Source: Sphingopyxis sp. LC363 (GTDB lineage: Bacteria; Pseudomonadota; Alphaproteobacteria; Sphingomonadales; Sphingomonadaceae). From it: a stretch of DNA of 64,000 bases. Of the stretch, positions 39,570 to 50,072 are shown piece after piece; position 1 is the stretch's first letter, and every line of letters begins with the position of its first letter. The position numbers and the translations under genes are program-made. The notes below the pieces were generated by a model. It was given only the letters and a program-made list of their open reading frames with translations, was not told the DNA's origin and ran no database searches. The stretch is from the NCBI RefSeq assembly GCF_000756385.1, contig NZ_JNFC01000007.1, positions 22,928 to 86,927 on the forward strand. The letters are read 5' to 3'.

Positions 39570-39899
39570 ATGCGCAAGATCATCATCGCCTCGATGGCCG
39601 CCGCGGCCTTCAGCCTCGCCGCCTGCTCGGAAAAGACGCAGGACGCCGCCGGTGAAACCGCCGATTCCATGGCTGACGATGCCGCCGCCGCCGGCGACGC
39701 AATGGCCGAAGGCGCCGCCGACGCCGCCGACGCGACCGCCGATGCCGCCGCCGATGCCGGCGCCGCCGTCGAAGGCGCCGCCGACAACGCCGGCAATGCC
39801 GTCGAAGGCACGGTGAACGCCGCCGGCGAGGCCGCCGACAAGGCCGGCGACAAGATCGCCGAGGAAACCAAGAAGGCCGAAGCCAACGACAAGCAATAA
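39570..39899 (+). CDS. Small Ala-rich lipoprotein, copy 2
   Basis: 109 residues from the ATG at 39570 with GAAAGGAA upstream. The lipobox is SLAAC. The mature part is an Ala/Asp/Glu/Lys-rich heptad- or 11-mer-like repeat (GAADAADATADAAADAGAAV), closely like the preceding gene, so the two look like a tandem duplication. A clear rho-independent terminator follows. Confidence 0.8.
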   Translation: MRKIIIASMAAAAFSLAACSEKTQDAAGETADSMADDAAAAGDAMAEGAADAADATADAAADAGAAVEGAADNAGNAVEGTVNAAGEAADKAGDKIAEETKKAEANDKQ

Positions 39900-39930
39900 G
39901 TCGTCGGCACGCCCTTGGGCTGCTAAGGAG

Positions 39931-39963
39931 GGGCTCCATCCGGACGGGTGGAGCCCTTTTTTT
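39931..39963 (+). terminator. Rho-independent terminator
   Basis: An 8-bp stem GGGCTCCA/TGGAGCCC with a 10-nt loop is followed by seven T residues, downstream of the second lipoprotein gene. Confidence 0.9.
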
Positions 39964-39974
39964 GTGGAAAACGA

Positions 39975-40172
39975 ATGATGCGAAACCTCGTGCCCGCCGC
40001 CGCCGCCCTGCTCGGCCTGCTCGTGACGGGATGCAGCCGCACCGACAACGAGCCGGGCCCCGGCGGCGTGACCGTCAGCGAAGCCAAGGCGCTCGACGAT
40101 GCCGCCGAGATGCTCGAAAGCCGCGACAGCGGGCCGCCAGCAGGCGCGCCGGCAAAGGACGCCGCCGAATAA
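39975..40172 (+). CDS. Very small lipoprotein
   Basis: 65 residues from the ATG at 39975 (adjacent ATG at 39978). The signal peptide ends in LLVTGC. The mature part of about 45 residues is acidic with a Pro/Ala-rich end. It starts 12 bp after a terminator, so it needs its own promoter or read-through. I do not recognise it. Confidence 0.55.
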   Translation: MMRNLVPAAAALLGLLVTGCSRTDNEPGPGGVTVSEAKALDDAAEMLESRDSGPPAGAPAKDAAE

Positions 40173-40305
40173 TCTTTCCTCGCCGCGCGGCGAGGGTTAG
40201 GCTGATGCCGTCCCGCGACTGGCGCTGAAGATGGAGTTCCATCGGGGAGCGGGACCGATGCGAGCCGCGCGCCTGGGTGATCCACGCCAGCGAAGGACCA
40301 TCCGC

Positions 40306-40977
40306 ATGACCGACACGACCACCATCGTCTTCCTGCTCTTTCCGGGCATCACCCAGCTTGACTTCACCGCGCCCGCGCAGGCGCTGTCCCGGATGCCCGG
40401 CGCGGTGCTGGCGGCGGCGGCGGCACGGCTCGACCCCATCGCGACCGACAGCGGTTTCGCTATCCTGCCCACGCATGATTTTGCGGGCGCGCCGCAAGCC
40501 GACATCCTCTGCATTCCCGGCGGGCACGGCGTGACCGAGGCGCTGAACGATGCGGCGACGATCGACTTCATCGCGCGGCAGGCGGCGGGCGCCGCGTGGG
40601 TGACGAGCGTGTGCACCGGCGCCTTCCTGCTCGGCCGTGCCGGATTGCTCGCGGGCAAGCGCGCGACGACGCACTGGGGTTACACGCATCTGCTGCCGCT
40701 CGTCGGAGCGCGCCATGAAAACGCCCGGGTCGTCGAGGACGGCAAAGTCGTGACCAGCGGCGGCGTGACCTCGGGGCTCGATTTCGCGCTGACGCTGATC
40801 GCGCGGCTGAAAGGCGATGCCGTGGCGCAAGCGATCCAGCTCGCGATCGAATATGACCCTGCCCCACCCTTTGCCGGCGGTCATCCCGAGCGCGCACCCG
40901 AAGGGGTTACCGTCGGGCTGAAGGCACACGTCTATGATGCGGCGGCGGCGCGGATGGAGGCAGCGCTGCGCGCCTAG
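40306..40977 (+). CDS. DJ-1/PfpI-family protein (isocyanide hydratase-like)
   Basis: 223 residues from the ATG at 40306, with AAGGA upstream. ILCIPGGHGVTEAL and the nucleophile elbow WVTSVCTGAFLLG mark the DJ-1/PfpI fold and place it near cyclohexyl-isocyanide hydratase (InhA). A later Gly-rich segment (VVTSGGVTSGLDFAL) is also shared. No AraC-type DNA-binding domain follows. The true substrate is uncertain. The 3' end overlaps the convergent glutaminyl cyclase gene by 4 bp. Confidence 0.85.
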   Translation: MTDTTTIVFLLFPGITQLDFTAPAQALSRMPGAVLAAAAARLDPIATDSGFAILPTHDFAGAPQADILCIPGGHGVTEALNDAATIDFIARQAAGAAWVTSVCTGAFLLGRAGLLAGKRATTHWGYTHLLPLVGARHENARVVEDGKVVTSGGVTSGLDFALTLIARLKGDAVAQAIQLAIEYDPAPPFAGGHPERAPEGVTVGLKAHVYDAAAARMEAALRA

Positions 40978-41744
40978 CGACAGTCGGCGAGTGCGATCTC
41001 GTAGAGCTTGGGCCAGTTCTTGCCCGTCACGAACAGGCGCTTCCCCTCGTCGTCCCACGCAATTCCGTTGAGCACGCTGTCGGTACCGGTCACACCAGCA
41101 TCGGCCTTGAGCGTCGTGAGGTCGACGAGCGAGGCGACATTACCGGTCGCGGGATCGATTCGGACGATGAAATCGGTCATCCAGACGTTCGCCCACACCT
41201 GCCCGTCGATCGTTTCGAGTTCGTTGAGCATCGCGACCGGCCGGCCGGCGAAACGAACGGTCACGCGTCTCCTCTCCTCCATCGTGGCGGGGTCGAAGAA
41301 GCGGAGCGCCGGCGTGCCATCGCTGAGGACGAGGCTGTCTCCGACCATCGTCAGCCCCCAGCCCTCGCCTGAATATTTGAAGGCGCCGACAGGTTTCAGA
41401 TCTTCGATCGACCAGCGGTTGCCGACGCCGCCCCGCCATGTGACACCGATGATCTGGTCGCCCCAGCGCGTGATCCCCTCGCCGAACTGGTCCGAGGAAA
41501 GTTGCGTCTGGGCGAGCGCCTTGCCCGTCTCGAGGTCGAGCCGCGCGACGCGCGACTGGCCGTACTGACCGGTGGATTCATAGAGATGCCCTTCGTGCCA
41601 GAAGAGTCCCTGCGTGAAGGAGGATATGTCGTGCGGGAAGGTCTCGACGATTTGGTAGCTGCAACGCTCGACCGGCGGCAATGCGGGCGACGCCGCGGCC
41701 TGCGGTTCCGCGAGCAGGGCGAGGGCAAAGACAAGCATCATCAC
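40974..41744 (-). CDS. Glutaminyl-peptide cyclotransferase (plant/bacterial type)
   Basis: 256 residues with a short signal peptide (MMMLVFALALLAEPQAAAS). TFPHDISSFTQGLFWHEGHL, YGQSRVARLDLETG and NELETIDGQVWANVW are signatures of the five-bladed beta-propeller glutamine cyclotransferase family, which forms N-terminal pyroglutamate. It likely acts in the periplasm. Confidence 0.9.
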   Translation of the reverse strand: MMMLVFALALLAEPQAAASPALPPVERCSYQIVETFPHDISSFTQGLFWHEGHLYESTGQYGQSRVARLDLETGKALAQTQLSSDQFGEGITRWGDQIIGVTWRGGVGNRWSIEDLKPVGAFKYSGEGWGLTMVGDSLVLSDGTPALRFFDPATMEERRRVTVRFAGRPVAMLNELETIDGQVWANVWMTDFIVRIDPATGNVASLVDLTTLKADAGVTGTDSVLNGIAWDDEGKRLFVTGKNWPKLYEIALADCR

Positions 41745-41843
41745 CGCTTAGCTATGTCGCTCAGGCTGAACTGGCAATGTCCCGCCTACCCTATTTCGCT
41801 AATCCATCTTCGTCTGGGTGACGAAGACAGGAAAAGCGCAAAG

Positions 41844-41881
41844 AAAAAGGGCCGGAGGATCGCTCCCCCGGCCCCGTTTTT
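41844..41881. terminator. Bidirectional terminator downstream of groEL
   Basis: A 7-bp stem GGGCCGG/CCGGCCC (41849-41855, 41868-41874) is flanked by AAAAA on one side and TTTTT on the other. It can end groEL transcripts on the minus strand. Confidence 0.85.
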
Positions 41882-41910
41882 CGTTGGCTGAGCGCCGAAC
41901 GGTACGGACT

Positions 41911-43566
<1,656 letters not shown>

Positions 43567-43599
43567 TCAAATGGAATGAAATAGGGGAAGAACAGGGAC

Positions 43600-43887
43600 T
43601 CAGGCGATGACGCCGAGGATGTCCGATTCCTTCATGATCAGCAGCTCTTCGCCGTCGACCTTGACTTCGGTGCCCGACCATTTGCCGAACAGGATGCGGT
43701 CGCCGGCCTTGACGTCGAGCGGAGTGACCTTGCCGTCGTCGGCGCGGGTGCCCGAACCGACCGAGACGACTTCGCCTTCCTGCGGCTTTTCCTTGGCGGT
43801 GTCGGGGATGATGATGCCGCCGGCCGTCTTTTCTTCGGCTTCGATACGGCGGACGAGCACGCGGTCGTGCAGCGGACGAAATTGCAT
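43600..43887 (-). CDS. groES: Co-chaperonin GroES
   Basis: 95 residues from the ATG at 43887, matching the family length; upstream in-frame codons belong to the leader. [20 protein letters not shown] and the mobile-loop [16 protein letters not shown] are diagnostic. It caps GroEL. A perfect CIRCE lies 33 bp upstream. Confidence 0.98.
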   Translation of the reverse strand: MQFRPLHDRVLVRRIEAEEKTAGGIIIPDTAKEKPQEGEVVSVGSGTRADDGKVTPLDVKAGDRILFGKWSGTEVKVDGEELLIMKESDILGVIA

Positions 43888-43919
43888 GGATATCCCTCCA
43901 ATAGTGCAATGGATGTCGC

Positions 43920-43946
43920 TTAGCACTCACAGGACGCGAGTGCTAA
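43920..43946 (-). promoter_or_regulatory. CIRCE operator of groESL
   Basis: Perfect TTAGCACTC-N9-GAGTGCTAA, the HrcA-binding element, located in the groES leader. It predicts heat-inducible, HrcA-repressed expression; hrcA itself is not in the window. Confidence 0.97.
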
Positions 43947-44005
43947 CAGGCGGGGATATGGGTGGGAGTCAGGGGAGCGTCAAGCGCCGCCGCAAGATTT
44001 TTGCG

Positions 44006-45403
44006 TCAGACCGGGAGGAGACCGAGACGGCCGCGCATTCGCCAGCGCAGGAGCAGCACCGCCGAGACCACGACGAGCCCGACGGCGAGGCCGATCCACA
44101 CCCCGACTCCGGCGAGCGGGGTCCAGAAGCCGAGATAGATGGCGGTGCCGTAACCCGCGATCCAGTAACCGCAGATCGCGATGATCATCGGCGTTCGCGT
44201 GTCCTGCAATCCCCGGAGCACCCCCGCGGCCACCGCCTGCGCACCGTCGAAGAGCTGGAAGGCGGCCGCGACGACGAGGAACTGCATCGCGAAGCCGACG
44301 AGCGCGGCGTTGCGCGCGGCATCGACGTCGACATAGATCGACAGCACGAGCGACGGGAAAAGCCACATGATCAGCGCGGTGACCGCCATGAAGCCGATCC
44401 CGAGTATCAGCGACGCCTGCCCCGCGTGCGCGATACCATTGTGGTCGCGCGCGCCATAGAAGAGGCCGACGCGGATCGTCGCCGCCTGCGCGACGCCAAA
44501 GGGAATCTGGAAGGCGAGCGCCGCGACCTGAAGCGCGATCGTGTGCCCGGCGAGTTCGGTCTCGCCGATCCGGCCCATCAGGAAGGCGGCGCCGGTGAAC
44601 AGCCCCGCCTCGGCGAGAATGGTCAGGCTGATCGGAGTGCCGATGCGCAGCATATCGAAAAAGCGCGTCCATTCGGACCGCCACCAGTTTCCGAACAGAC
44701 GATAGCGCCGCAGGCGACGGTCGGTCTGGATGACGATGATATAGGCGAGCAGCATCAGCACGCTCGTCATGACGCTCGAAATCGCCGAACCGTGGAGGCC
44801 GAGCGCGGGCATGCCGAGATGGCCGAACACGAGCACCCAATTGCCGAGCGCGTTGACGAAGAGCGCGCCGAAAGTGATCGCCGTGGCAATGGTCGGCCGG
44901 CCGAGCGCCGAGACGAAGATGCGCAGCACCGCCGCCGCGATCATCGGGAACATGCCCCACATCAGGATCAGCAGGAAGCCCGCGGCGCGCGCCGAGGTTT
45001 CGGGCGGCTGCCCGGTCGCGATCATGATCGGCCCGCCCGCGGCGCAAATACCCATGAATAGGATCGACACCAGCGCGCTGAGCCAAAGCGCCATGCGCAC
45101 CGTCCGCCGCACCTCGCGCACCGCATGTTTGCGGCGCCCGAGTTCGGCGGCAATCAGCGGCGCCGAGGCGCCGACAAGTCCCGATCCCGTCCACAGCAGC
45201 AGGCCGAAGATCGCCACCCCGAGCGACGAGGCGGCGAGTGCCGCGTCGCCGAGCCGCGCCACAAAAATGACGTCGATCGCGTGGACGAGCATCTGCAACA
45301 GATTCGCCGCCGCCAGCGGCACGGCGAGCGCCAGCGTCGCGCGGAATTCGGCGCGAAGACTCTGCGGTGTTTCCGCGGTCAGAGGGGTAGCCCGCTGCAG
45401 CAT
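44006..45403 (-). CDS. MATE-family multidrug efflux pump
   Basis: 465 residues with 12 membrane helices in two similar halves. LAVPLAAANLLQMLVHAIDVIFVARLG at the N-terminus is the MATE opening with the fixed polar positions, and the second half has the corresponding GTPISLTILAEAGLF. It is closest in pattern to the NorM subfamily, which exports cationic drugs in exchange for Na+ or H+. It is a single gene followed at a distance by groES. Confidence 0.9.
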   Translation of the reverse strand: MLQRATPLTAETPQSLRAEFRATLALAVPLAAANLLQMLVHAIDVIFVARLGDAALAASSLGVAIFGLLLWTGSGLVGASAPLIAAELGRRKHAVREVRRTVRMALWLSALVSILFMGICAAGGPIMIATGQPPETSARAAGFLLILMWGMFPMIAAAVLRIFVSALGRPTIATAITFGALFVNALGNWVLVFGHLGMPALGLHGSAISSVMTSVLMLLAYIIVIQTDRRLRRYRLFGNWWRSEWTRFFDMLRIGTPISLTILAEAGLFTGAAFLMGRIGETELAGHTIALQVAALAFQIPFGVAQAATIRVGLFYGARDHNGIAHAGQASLILGIGFMAVTALIMWLFPSLVLSIYVDVDAARNAALVGFAMQFLVVAAAFQLFDGAQAVAAGVLRGLQDTRTPMIIAICGYWIAGYGTAIYLGFWTPLAGVGVWIGLAVGLVVVSAVLLLRWRMRGRLGLLPV

Positions 45404-45510
45404 AGCCGGCCCGGATAGGCGCGCGAATGTTACCGTTCAAGTGCGGCGAGACGGCGGCGGATGATTTGTCGGCGGGGGTGGCAGAATGGCAACAGCGCTG
45501 CCCGATTTGC

Positions 45511-45637
45511 TCCTCCCTGTGGCGAAGCCAATGGGGAGGTGGCAGCGCGAAGCGCTGACAGAGGGGCTTTAACGCGGCCCCTCCACCACTCGCTACGCGA
45601 GTGGTCCCCCTCCCCATCGCTTCGCGACAGGGAGGAT
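45511..45637. repeat. Palindromic intergenic repeat, family A, copy 2
   Basis: About 127 bp from TCCTCCCTG to CAGGGAGGA. Inside are GGGGAGGTGGCAGCGCGAAGCGCTGAC, a CGGCCCCTCCACCACTCG block and CTCCCCATCGCTTCGCGACA. The blocks match copy 1 at 24844-24973 on the opposite strand. Confidence 0.8.
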
Positions 45638-45645
45638 CAATGGGT

Positions 45646-46218
45646 TCATTCGCTCCAAAGCCCCGCCATTTCGACCCCAAACGCCACGAAGGTCAAAGTC
45701 AGCCCCACCACGAACAGCCGATAAGCATAAGCGAGATAGCGATATTTGCGCCGCGCGAGGACGACGCCGTTCTGATAGGTGTCGCGCAGCATCGTTTCGT
45801 ACAGATCCTCCTCGCTGCGCAGCCGGTTCTTCACCTCGGCGATGAATTCATCCTCGTCCATCTGGGCAAAGCGGCCGAAGAAGAGAATGTTGCTGTGATC
45901 CTTACCGTCTTTGTAGACGACCGGCGGGCCCTTGCCGACGCGCGGGAGCACGGCCGACACCGCGAGCAGCGCCGAGAGGAAGGAAAAGGTCGCGAGGATG
46001 GCGAGCGGCATCGCGAGCGCGCCGCCGCCCGACCGCGCCTGTCCGATCGCGAGGGTGAAGACGACGAAGGTCGCACCCATCAGAATCGACGCCTTTTGAT
46101 CCGCCATCTGCGACAATTGCATCGTCAGCTGCTGGTTCGTGCGGACGAGATGCACCGCGTTCGCCGGAAAGGAGACCGCCGGCGGGTCCCGCGACACCTC
46201 TGATTCTGCGCTATCCAT
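45646..46218 (-). CDS. Pycsar-effector-like two-helix membrane protein
   Basis: About 190 residues from the ATG at 46218; a longer opening to 46365 exists. The QMADQKASILMGATFVVFTL segment leads into a transmembrane helix, a second helix (LATFSFLSALLAVSAVLP) follows, and a third hydrophobic stretch is near the C-terminus (LFVVGLTLTFVAFGVE). This is the pattern of the Pycsar effector domain (PycTM, DUF5706), which disrupts the membrane when a cyclic nucleotide is sensed. No uridylate or cytidylate cyclase is adjacent, so a defence role is not established. It is divergent from the sphingolipid ACP gene. Confidence 0.7.
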   Translation of the reverse strand: MDSAESEVSRDPPAVSFPANAVHLVRTNQQLTMQLSQMADQKASILMGATFVVFTLAIGQARSGGGALAMPLAILATFSFLSALLAVSAVLPRVGKGPPVVYKDGKDHSNILFFGRFAQMDEDEFIAEVKNRLRSEEDLYETMLRDTYQNGVVLARRKYRYLAYAYRLFVVGLTLTFVAFGVEMAGLWSE

Positions 46219-46370
46219 GCCAAGCTGCCCCTGCTGGCGACCCGCGACAGGGATGGCATGAAGTCCCGCGAGCGGCAAGATGCTGCCCTGTTCCCGCCGC
46301 ATTCGCTTGCCAATCCGGAGGCTTCGCGGCATGCCCGCGCGCAACTTTATTCCGCTATAGGACACAGTAT

Positions 46371-46607
46371 ATGAGCACCGCCATCAAGGACCAGATTTAC
46401 GGCCTGATCGCCCCTTTCAACAAGAAGGGCGTCGAACTGAGCGACGCGACGACCTTTGCCGGCGACCTCGAATGGGACAGCCTGACCGTGATGGATTTCG
46501 TCGCCGAGGTCGAGGACACGTTCGACATCATCATCAGCATGAACATGCAGGCCGAGATCGAAAATGTCGGCCAGCTCGTCGCCGCGGTCGAGAAGCTGCA
46601 GGGCTGA
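46371..46607 (+). CDS. Acyl carrier protein dedicated to sphingolipid synthesis
   Basis: 78 residues. EWDSLTVMDF holds the phosphopantetheine-accepting Ser37. The sequence differs from housekeeping AcpP and the gene directly precedes serine palmitoyltransferase, as in Caulobacter (AcpR). It probably delivers the long-chain acyl group to that enzyme. Confidence 0.9.
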   Translation: MSTAIKDQIYGLIAPFNKKGVELSDATTFAGDLEWDSLTVMDFVAEVEDTFDIIISMNMQAEIENVGQLVAAVEKLQG

Positions 46608-46615
46608 CCACCGCG

Positions 46616-47818
46616 ATGACCGACCTCTTCTCCAAATTCGACCCGCTGATCCAGCAGCGCGAGGCATTGCTCGCGACCGGCGTCACCGATCCGTTCAGCC
46701 TGGTGATGGAAAAGGTGATCTCGCCGACCGTCGCGATCTGCAACGGGCGCGAGACGATCCTGCTCGGCACCTATAATTATATGGGCATGACCTTCGACGA
46801 GGATGTCATCGCCGCGGGCAAGGACGCGCTCGACAAATTCGGCAGCGGCACGACCGGGAGCCGCGTGCTCAACGGCACCTATCAGGGGCACAAGGAGTGC
46901 GAGGACGCGCTCAAGGAATTTTACGCCATGGATCATGCCATGGTGTTTTCGACCGGCTATCAGGCGAACCTCGGCATCATTTCGACGATCGCGGGCAAGG
47001 GCGATTATGTCATCCTCGACATCGACAGCCACGCGTCGATCTATGACGGGTGCAAGATGGGCGACGCCGAAATCGTCGCCTTTCGCCACAACGACATCGA
47101 AGCGCTCGAAAAGCGGCTGAAGCGCCTGCCCGCCGAGGCCGGCAAGCTCGTCGTGCTCGAGGGCGTCTATTCGATGCTGGGCGACGTCGCGCCGCTCAAG
47201 GAAATGGTCCGCGTCGCCAAGGAAAATGGCGCGATGGTGCTGGTCGACGAAGCGCATTCGATGGGCTTCATCGGCGAGCACGGCCGCGGCGTCGCCGAGG
47301 CGCAGGGCGTGATCGACGATGTCGACTTCATCATCGGCACGTTCAGCAAGAGCGTCGGCACCGTCGGCGGCTTCTGCGTCTCGAACCATCCGAAGTTCGA
47401 GATCATGCGGCTCGTCTGCCGTCCTTATGTGTTCACCGCCTCGCTGCCGCCGAGCGTCGTCGCGACCGCCGCGACGAGTATCCGCAAGCTGATGCACGGG
47501 TCGAACAAGCGCGCGCATCTGTGGGAAAATTCGAAGATGCTCCACCAGGGGCTCAAGGATCTGGGCTTCCAGCTCGGCACCGACGAGCCGCAGTCGGCGA
47601 TCATCGCGGTGATCATGCCCGACCTCGAAAGGGGTGCGATGATGTGGGAAGCGCTGCTGGAAGAAGGGCTCTATGTGAACCTCGCGCGTCCGCCGGCGAC
47701 GCCCGCGGGTATGACGCTGCTGCGCTGTTCGCTGTGCGCCGAGCATAGTAGCGAGCAGGTCGGCGAAATCCTCGGCCGCTTCGAACGCGCGGGAAAGCGC
47801 GCGCAGATTATCGGCTGA
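46616..47818 (+). CDS. spt: Serine palmitoyltransferase
   Basis: 400 residues from the ATG at 46616, nine bases after the ACP stop. This is an alpha-oxoamine synthase with NYMGMTFDEDV, FGSGTTGSRVLNGTYQGH, VDEAHSMGFIGEHGRG and the PLP-lysine motif GTFSKSVGTVGGF (Lys245). It condenses serine with a fatty acyl thioester to give 3-ketosphinganine, the first step of sphingolipid synthesis. Size and neighbour match the Sphingomonas enzyme. KBL/ALAS homologs are the alternative, but the dedicated ACP favours this call. Confidence 0.93.
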   Translation: MTDLFSKFDPLIQQREALLATGVTDPFSLVMEKVISPTVAICNGRETILLGTYNYMGMTFDEDVIAAGKDALDKFGSGTTGSRVLNGTYQGHKECEDALKEFYAMDHAMVFSTGYQANLGIISTIAGKGDYVILDIDSHASIYDGCKMGDAEIVAFRHNDIEALEKRLKRLPAEAGKLVVLEGVYSMLGDVAPLKEMVRVAKENGAMVLVDEAHSMGFIGEHGRGVAEAQGVIDDVDFIIGTFSKSVGTVGGFCVSNHPKFEIMRLVCRPYVFTASLPPSVVATAATSIRKLMHGSNKRAHLWENSKMLHQGLKDLGFQLGTDEPQSAIIAVIMPDLERGAMMWEALLEEGLYVNLARPPATPAGMTLLRCSLCAEHSSEQVGEILGRFERAGKRAQIIG

Positions 47819-47914
47819 ACCGAGCGCTCACGCCGACCAGCGGATTCCTTTTCGCGGCGAATTGAAGCCGCGCGACCTTCGGTGCTTTGCGGCGCACCGC
47901 TTGTCCGGTAAGAG

Positions 47915-49897
47915 ATGCGCGTGTTCGAGCGGGATATCGACAGCGAAAATGACGGCCGGCGGGAGCGTATTCGCTTCTGGTCAATGATCGTCCTCGGTGC
48001 GATCCTGACCGGTGTGGTCGGGGCGCTCGTGCTGCTGCTCGCGCGCGCCAACGACAATTACGACCGCTCGCTCGGCTGGCAGACGCAGAGCATGGAGGTC
48101 ATTTCGCAGACGCGCTCGGTCGACGCCGCGATCGCGCGGGCGGAGGCGGCGCTCGGCCGCTTCGCGGTCGGGCTGCAGAAAGAGGACGGGCGCATCTATG
48201 AATATCAATGGGGCCGCGCGCGCCAGTTCATGACGCGGCTGAAGCGCAATGTGCGCGACAATCCCAAACAGATCGTGCTCGTCGAGCAGCTGGCGCGCGA
48301 GATGGACAGCCGCGGCGAACAGCTGGGCGACGCAGCGCTCAGCGCCAACTACAACCAGACCGTCGCCGCGATTTCCAAATTTTACGCCGCCGGCCAAGGC
48401 GACGGGCTGGCGCGGATCGACAATCTGCTCAGCGAAATCATCGCCAACGAACGCGCGCTGCTGCGCGAGCGCAACCGGTTGGCGGCGGCCGACCGCGCCA
48501 GTCTCAACCAGGCTATCCTGCTCTTTTCGCTGCTCGGCGCTGCCGCGGCGGTCATCGCGATCGGCGCGACCTTCTCGCTGATCCGCGCCGAGGGCGAACG
48601 GCGCCTCGCACGGCGCGAGCAGCTGGTCGAAAGCGACCGTGCCGCGCAGCTCGAGGCGGCGGTCGAGGAGCGGACCGCCGAACTCGCTGAGGCAAACGCC
48701 GCGCTGCGCAGCGAGATGACCGACCGCGAAGCGGCGGAGGCGCAGCTCCGCCAGGCACAGAAAATGGAAGCCGTCGGCCAGCTGACCGGCGGCATCGCGC
48801 ATGATTTCAACAATATGCTCGCGGTCGTCGTCGGCGGGCTCGAACTGGCGCAGCGCTGGCTTCCCGATACGCCGGACAAGGCGCAGCGTCACCTTACCAA
48901 CGCGCTCGACGGCGCCAATCGCGCCGCCGACCTGACGCGGCGCCTGCTGACCTTCGCCCGCTCGGAGCCCGCGCGCCCCGAAATGACCCCGGTCGACGAG
49001 TGTATCGCGAGCTTTGCGCAGCTGATCGAGCGCACGATCGGCGACCGGATCGCGCTCACGCTCGACCTTCAGGCCGGCGACCTCGCCTGCTGGGTCGACC
49101 GGCAGCAGTTCGAAAATGCCCTGCTCAACCTCGCGGTCAACGCGCGCGACGCGATGGATGGCCACGGATCGCTGACGATCCGCACGCTGGGCGACGGCGA
49201 GGTGAAGGCAGCGGCGCTCGCGGTGCAGGTGATCGACACCGGCTGCGGCATGTCGCCCGAGGTGCTCGAACGCGTCTTCGACCCCTTCTACACCACCAAG
49301 CCCGCGGGCCAGGGAACCGGCCTCGGCATGAGCCAGGTCTTCGCCTTCTGCCGTCAATCGGGCGGCGAGGTGCAGATTTCGTCGACCGAGGGCGAAGGCA
49401 CGAGCGTCGCGATGCTGCTGCCCGTCGCCCAGCCGCCGACCAGCGACGCGGACGAAGTGGTACCCGGCGATACCGAAGCCCCCGCGGCGCCCGCCGACGC
49501 ACTCAGCATCCTGGTGGTCGAGGACGACGCGCGCGTCCTGGCCGCGACGGTCGACGCGGTCAGCGAACTCGGCCATAATGTGGTCGCATGCGGCAATCCG
49601 CTGGAGGCCGAGGCCTTGGTCGAAGGGCGGCTGGCCGAAGGCCGCGGCGGGTTCGACCTGATCCTGTCCGACGTGTTGATGCCCGAACTCACCGGCCCCG
49701 AAATGGTCGCGCAGCTGAAACAGCGCTGGCCCGAACTGTCGGTGCTGTTCGTCACCGGCTATGCCGGCGATGCGAGCGAGGACGCCGCCTTTGGCGACCA
49801 TGACGTGCTGCGCAAGCCCTTCACGCTCAGCGCGCTCGACCGCGCGATCCGGCGGAGCGGCGAAACGCGGCCCGACGGCCAGCGGCTGGCGAGTTAG
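47915..49897 (+). CDS. Hybrid sensor histidine kinase with receiver domain
   Basis: 660 residues. In order: TM1 (about 22-44), a periplasmic CHASE3-like helical domain (45-195), TM2 (about 200-222), a coiled coil, a HisKA domain with [11 protein letters not shown] (phosphorylated His296), a HATPase_c domain ([30 protein letters not shown]) and a C-terminal receiver domain with Asp586 in [11 protein letters not shown]. It is an inner-membrane sensor. A cognate DNA-binding response regulator is not in the window. Its signal is unknown, and its place inside the lipid cluster may point to envelope stress. Confidence 0.92.
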   Translation: MRVFERDIDSENDGRRERIRFWSMIVLGAILTGVVGALVLLLARANDNYDRSLGWQTQSMEVISQTRSVDAAIARAEAALGRFAVGLQKEDGRIYEYQWGRARQFMTRLKRNVRDNPKQIVLVEQLAREMDSRGEQLGDAALSANYNQTVAAISKFYAAGQGDGLARIDNLLSEIIANERALLRERNRLAAADRASLNQAILLFSLLGAAAAVIAIGATFSLIRAEGERRLARREQLVESDRAAQLEAAVEERTAELAEANAALRSEMTDREAAEAQLRQAQKMEAVGQLTGGIAHDFNNMLAVVVGGLELAQRWLPDTPDKAQRHLTNALDGANRAADLTRRLLTFARSEPARPEMTPVDECIASFAQLIERTIGDRIALTLDLQAGDLACWVDRQQFENALLNLAVNARDAMDGHGSLTIRTLGDGEVKAAALAVQVIDTGCGMSPEVLERVFDPFYTTKPAGQGTGLGMSQVFAFCRQSGGEVQISSTEGEGTSVAMLLPVAQPPTSDADEVVPGDTEAPAAPADALSILVVEDDARVLAATVDAVSELGHNVVACGNPLEAEALVEGRLAEGRGGFDLILSDVLMPELTGPEMVAQLKQRWPELSVLFVTGYAGDASEDAAFGDHDVLRKPFTLSALDRAIRRSGETRPDGQRLAS

Positions 49898-49937
49898 ATT
49901 ATTCGCACGCTAGATTCACTGGCGCACAACCTTCGTC

Positions 49938-50053
49938 ATCCGCATCCCCGAGCGAAGACTAGGGGCTCGTTCGAGCGAAGCGAGAACCCCGCGTAGTGAC
50001 GCTGCCTCGACTTCGCTCGGCATAGCCCCTCGTCTTCGCTCGGGGATGCGGAT
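49938..50053. repeat. Palindromic intergenic repeat, family B, copy 1
   Basis: 116 bp with outer arms ATCCGCATCCCCGAGCGAAG and its reverse complement. It contains TCGTTCGAGCGAAGCGAGAA and GCCTCGACTTCGCTCGGC. A related copy lies at 50931-51037. Confidence 0.9.
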
Positions 50054-50072
50054 CAGATTCAACGATGCAGCT

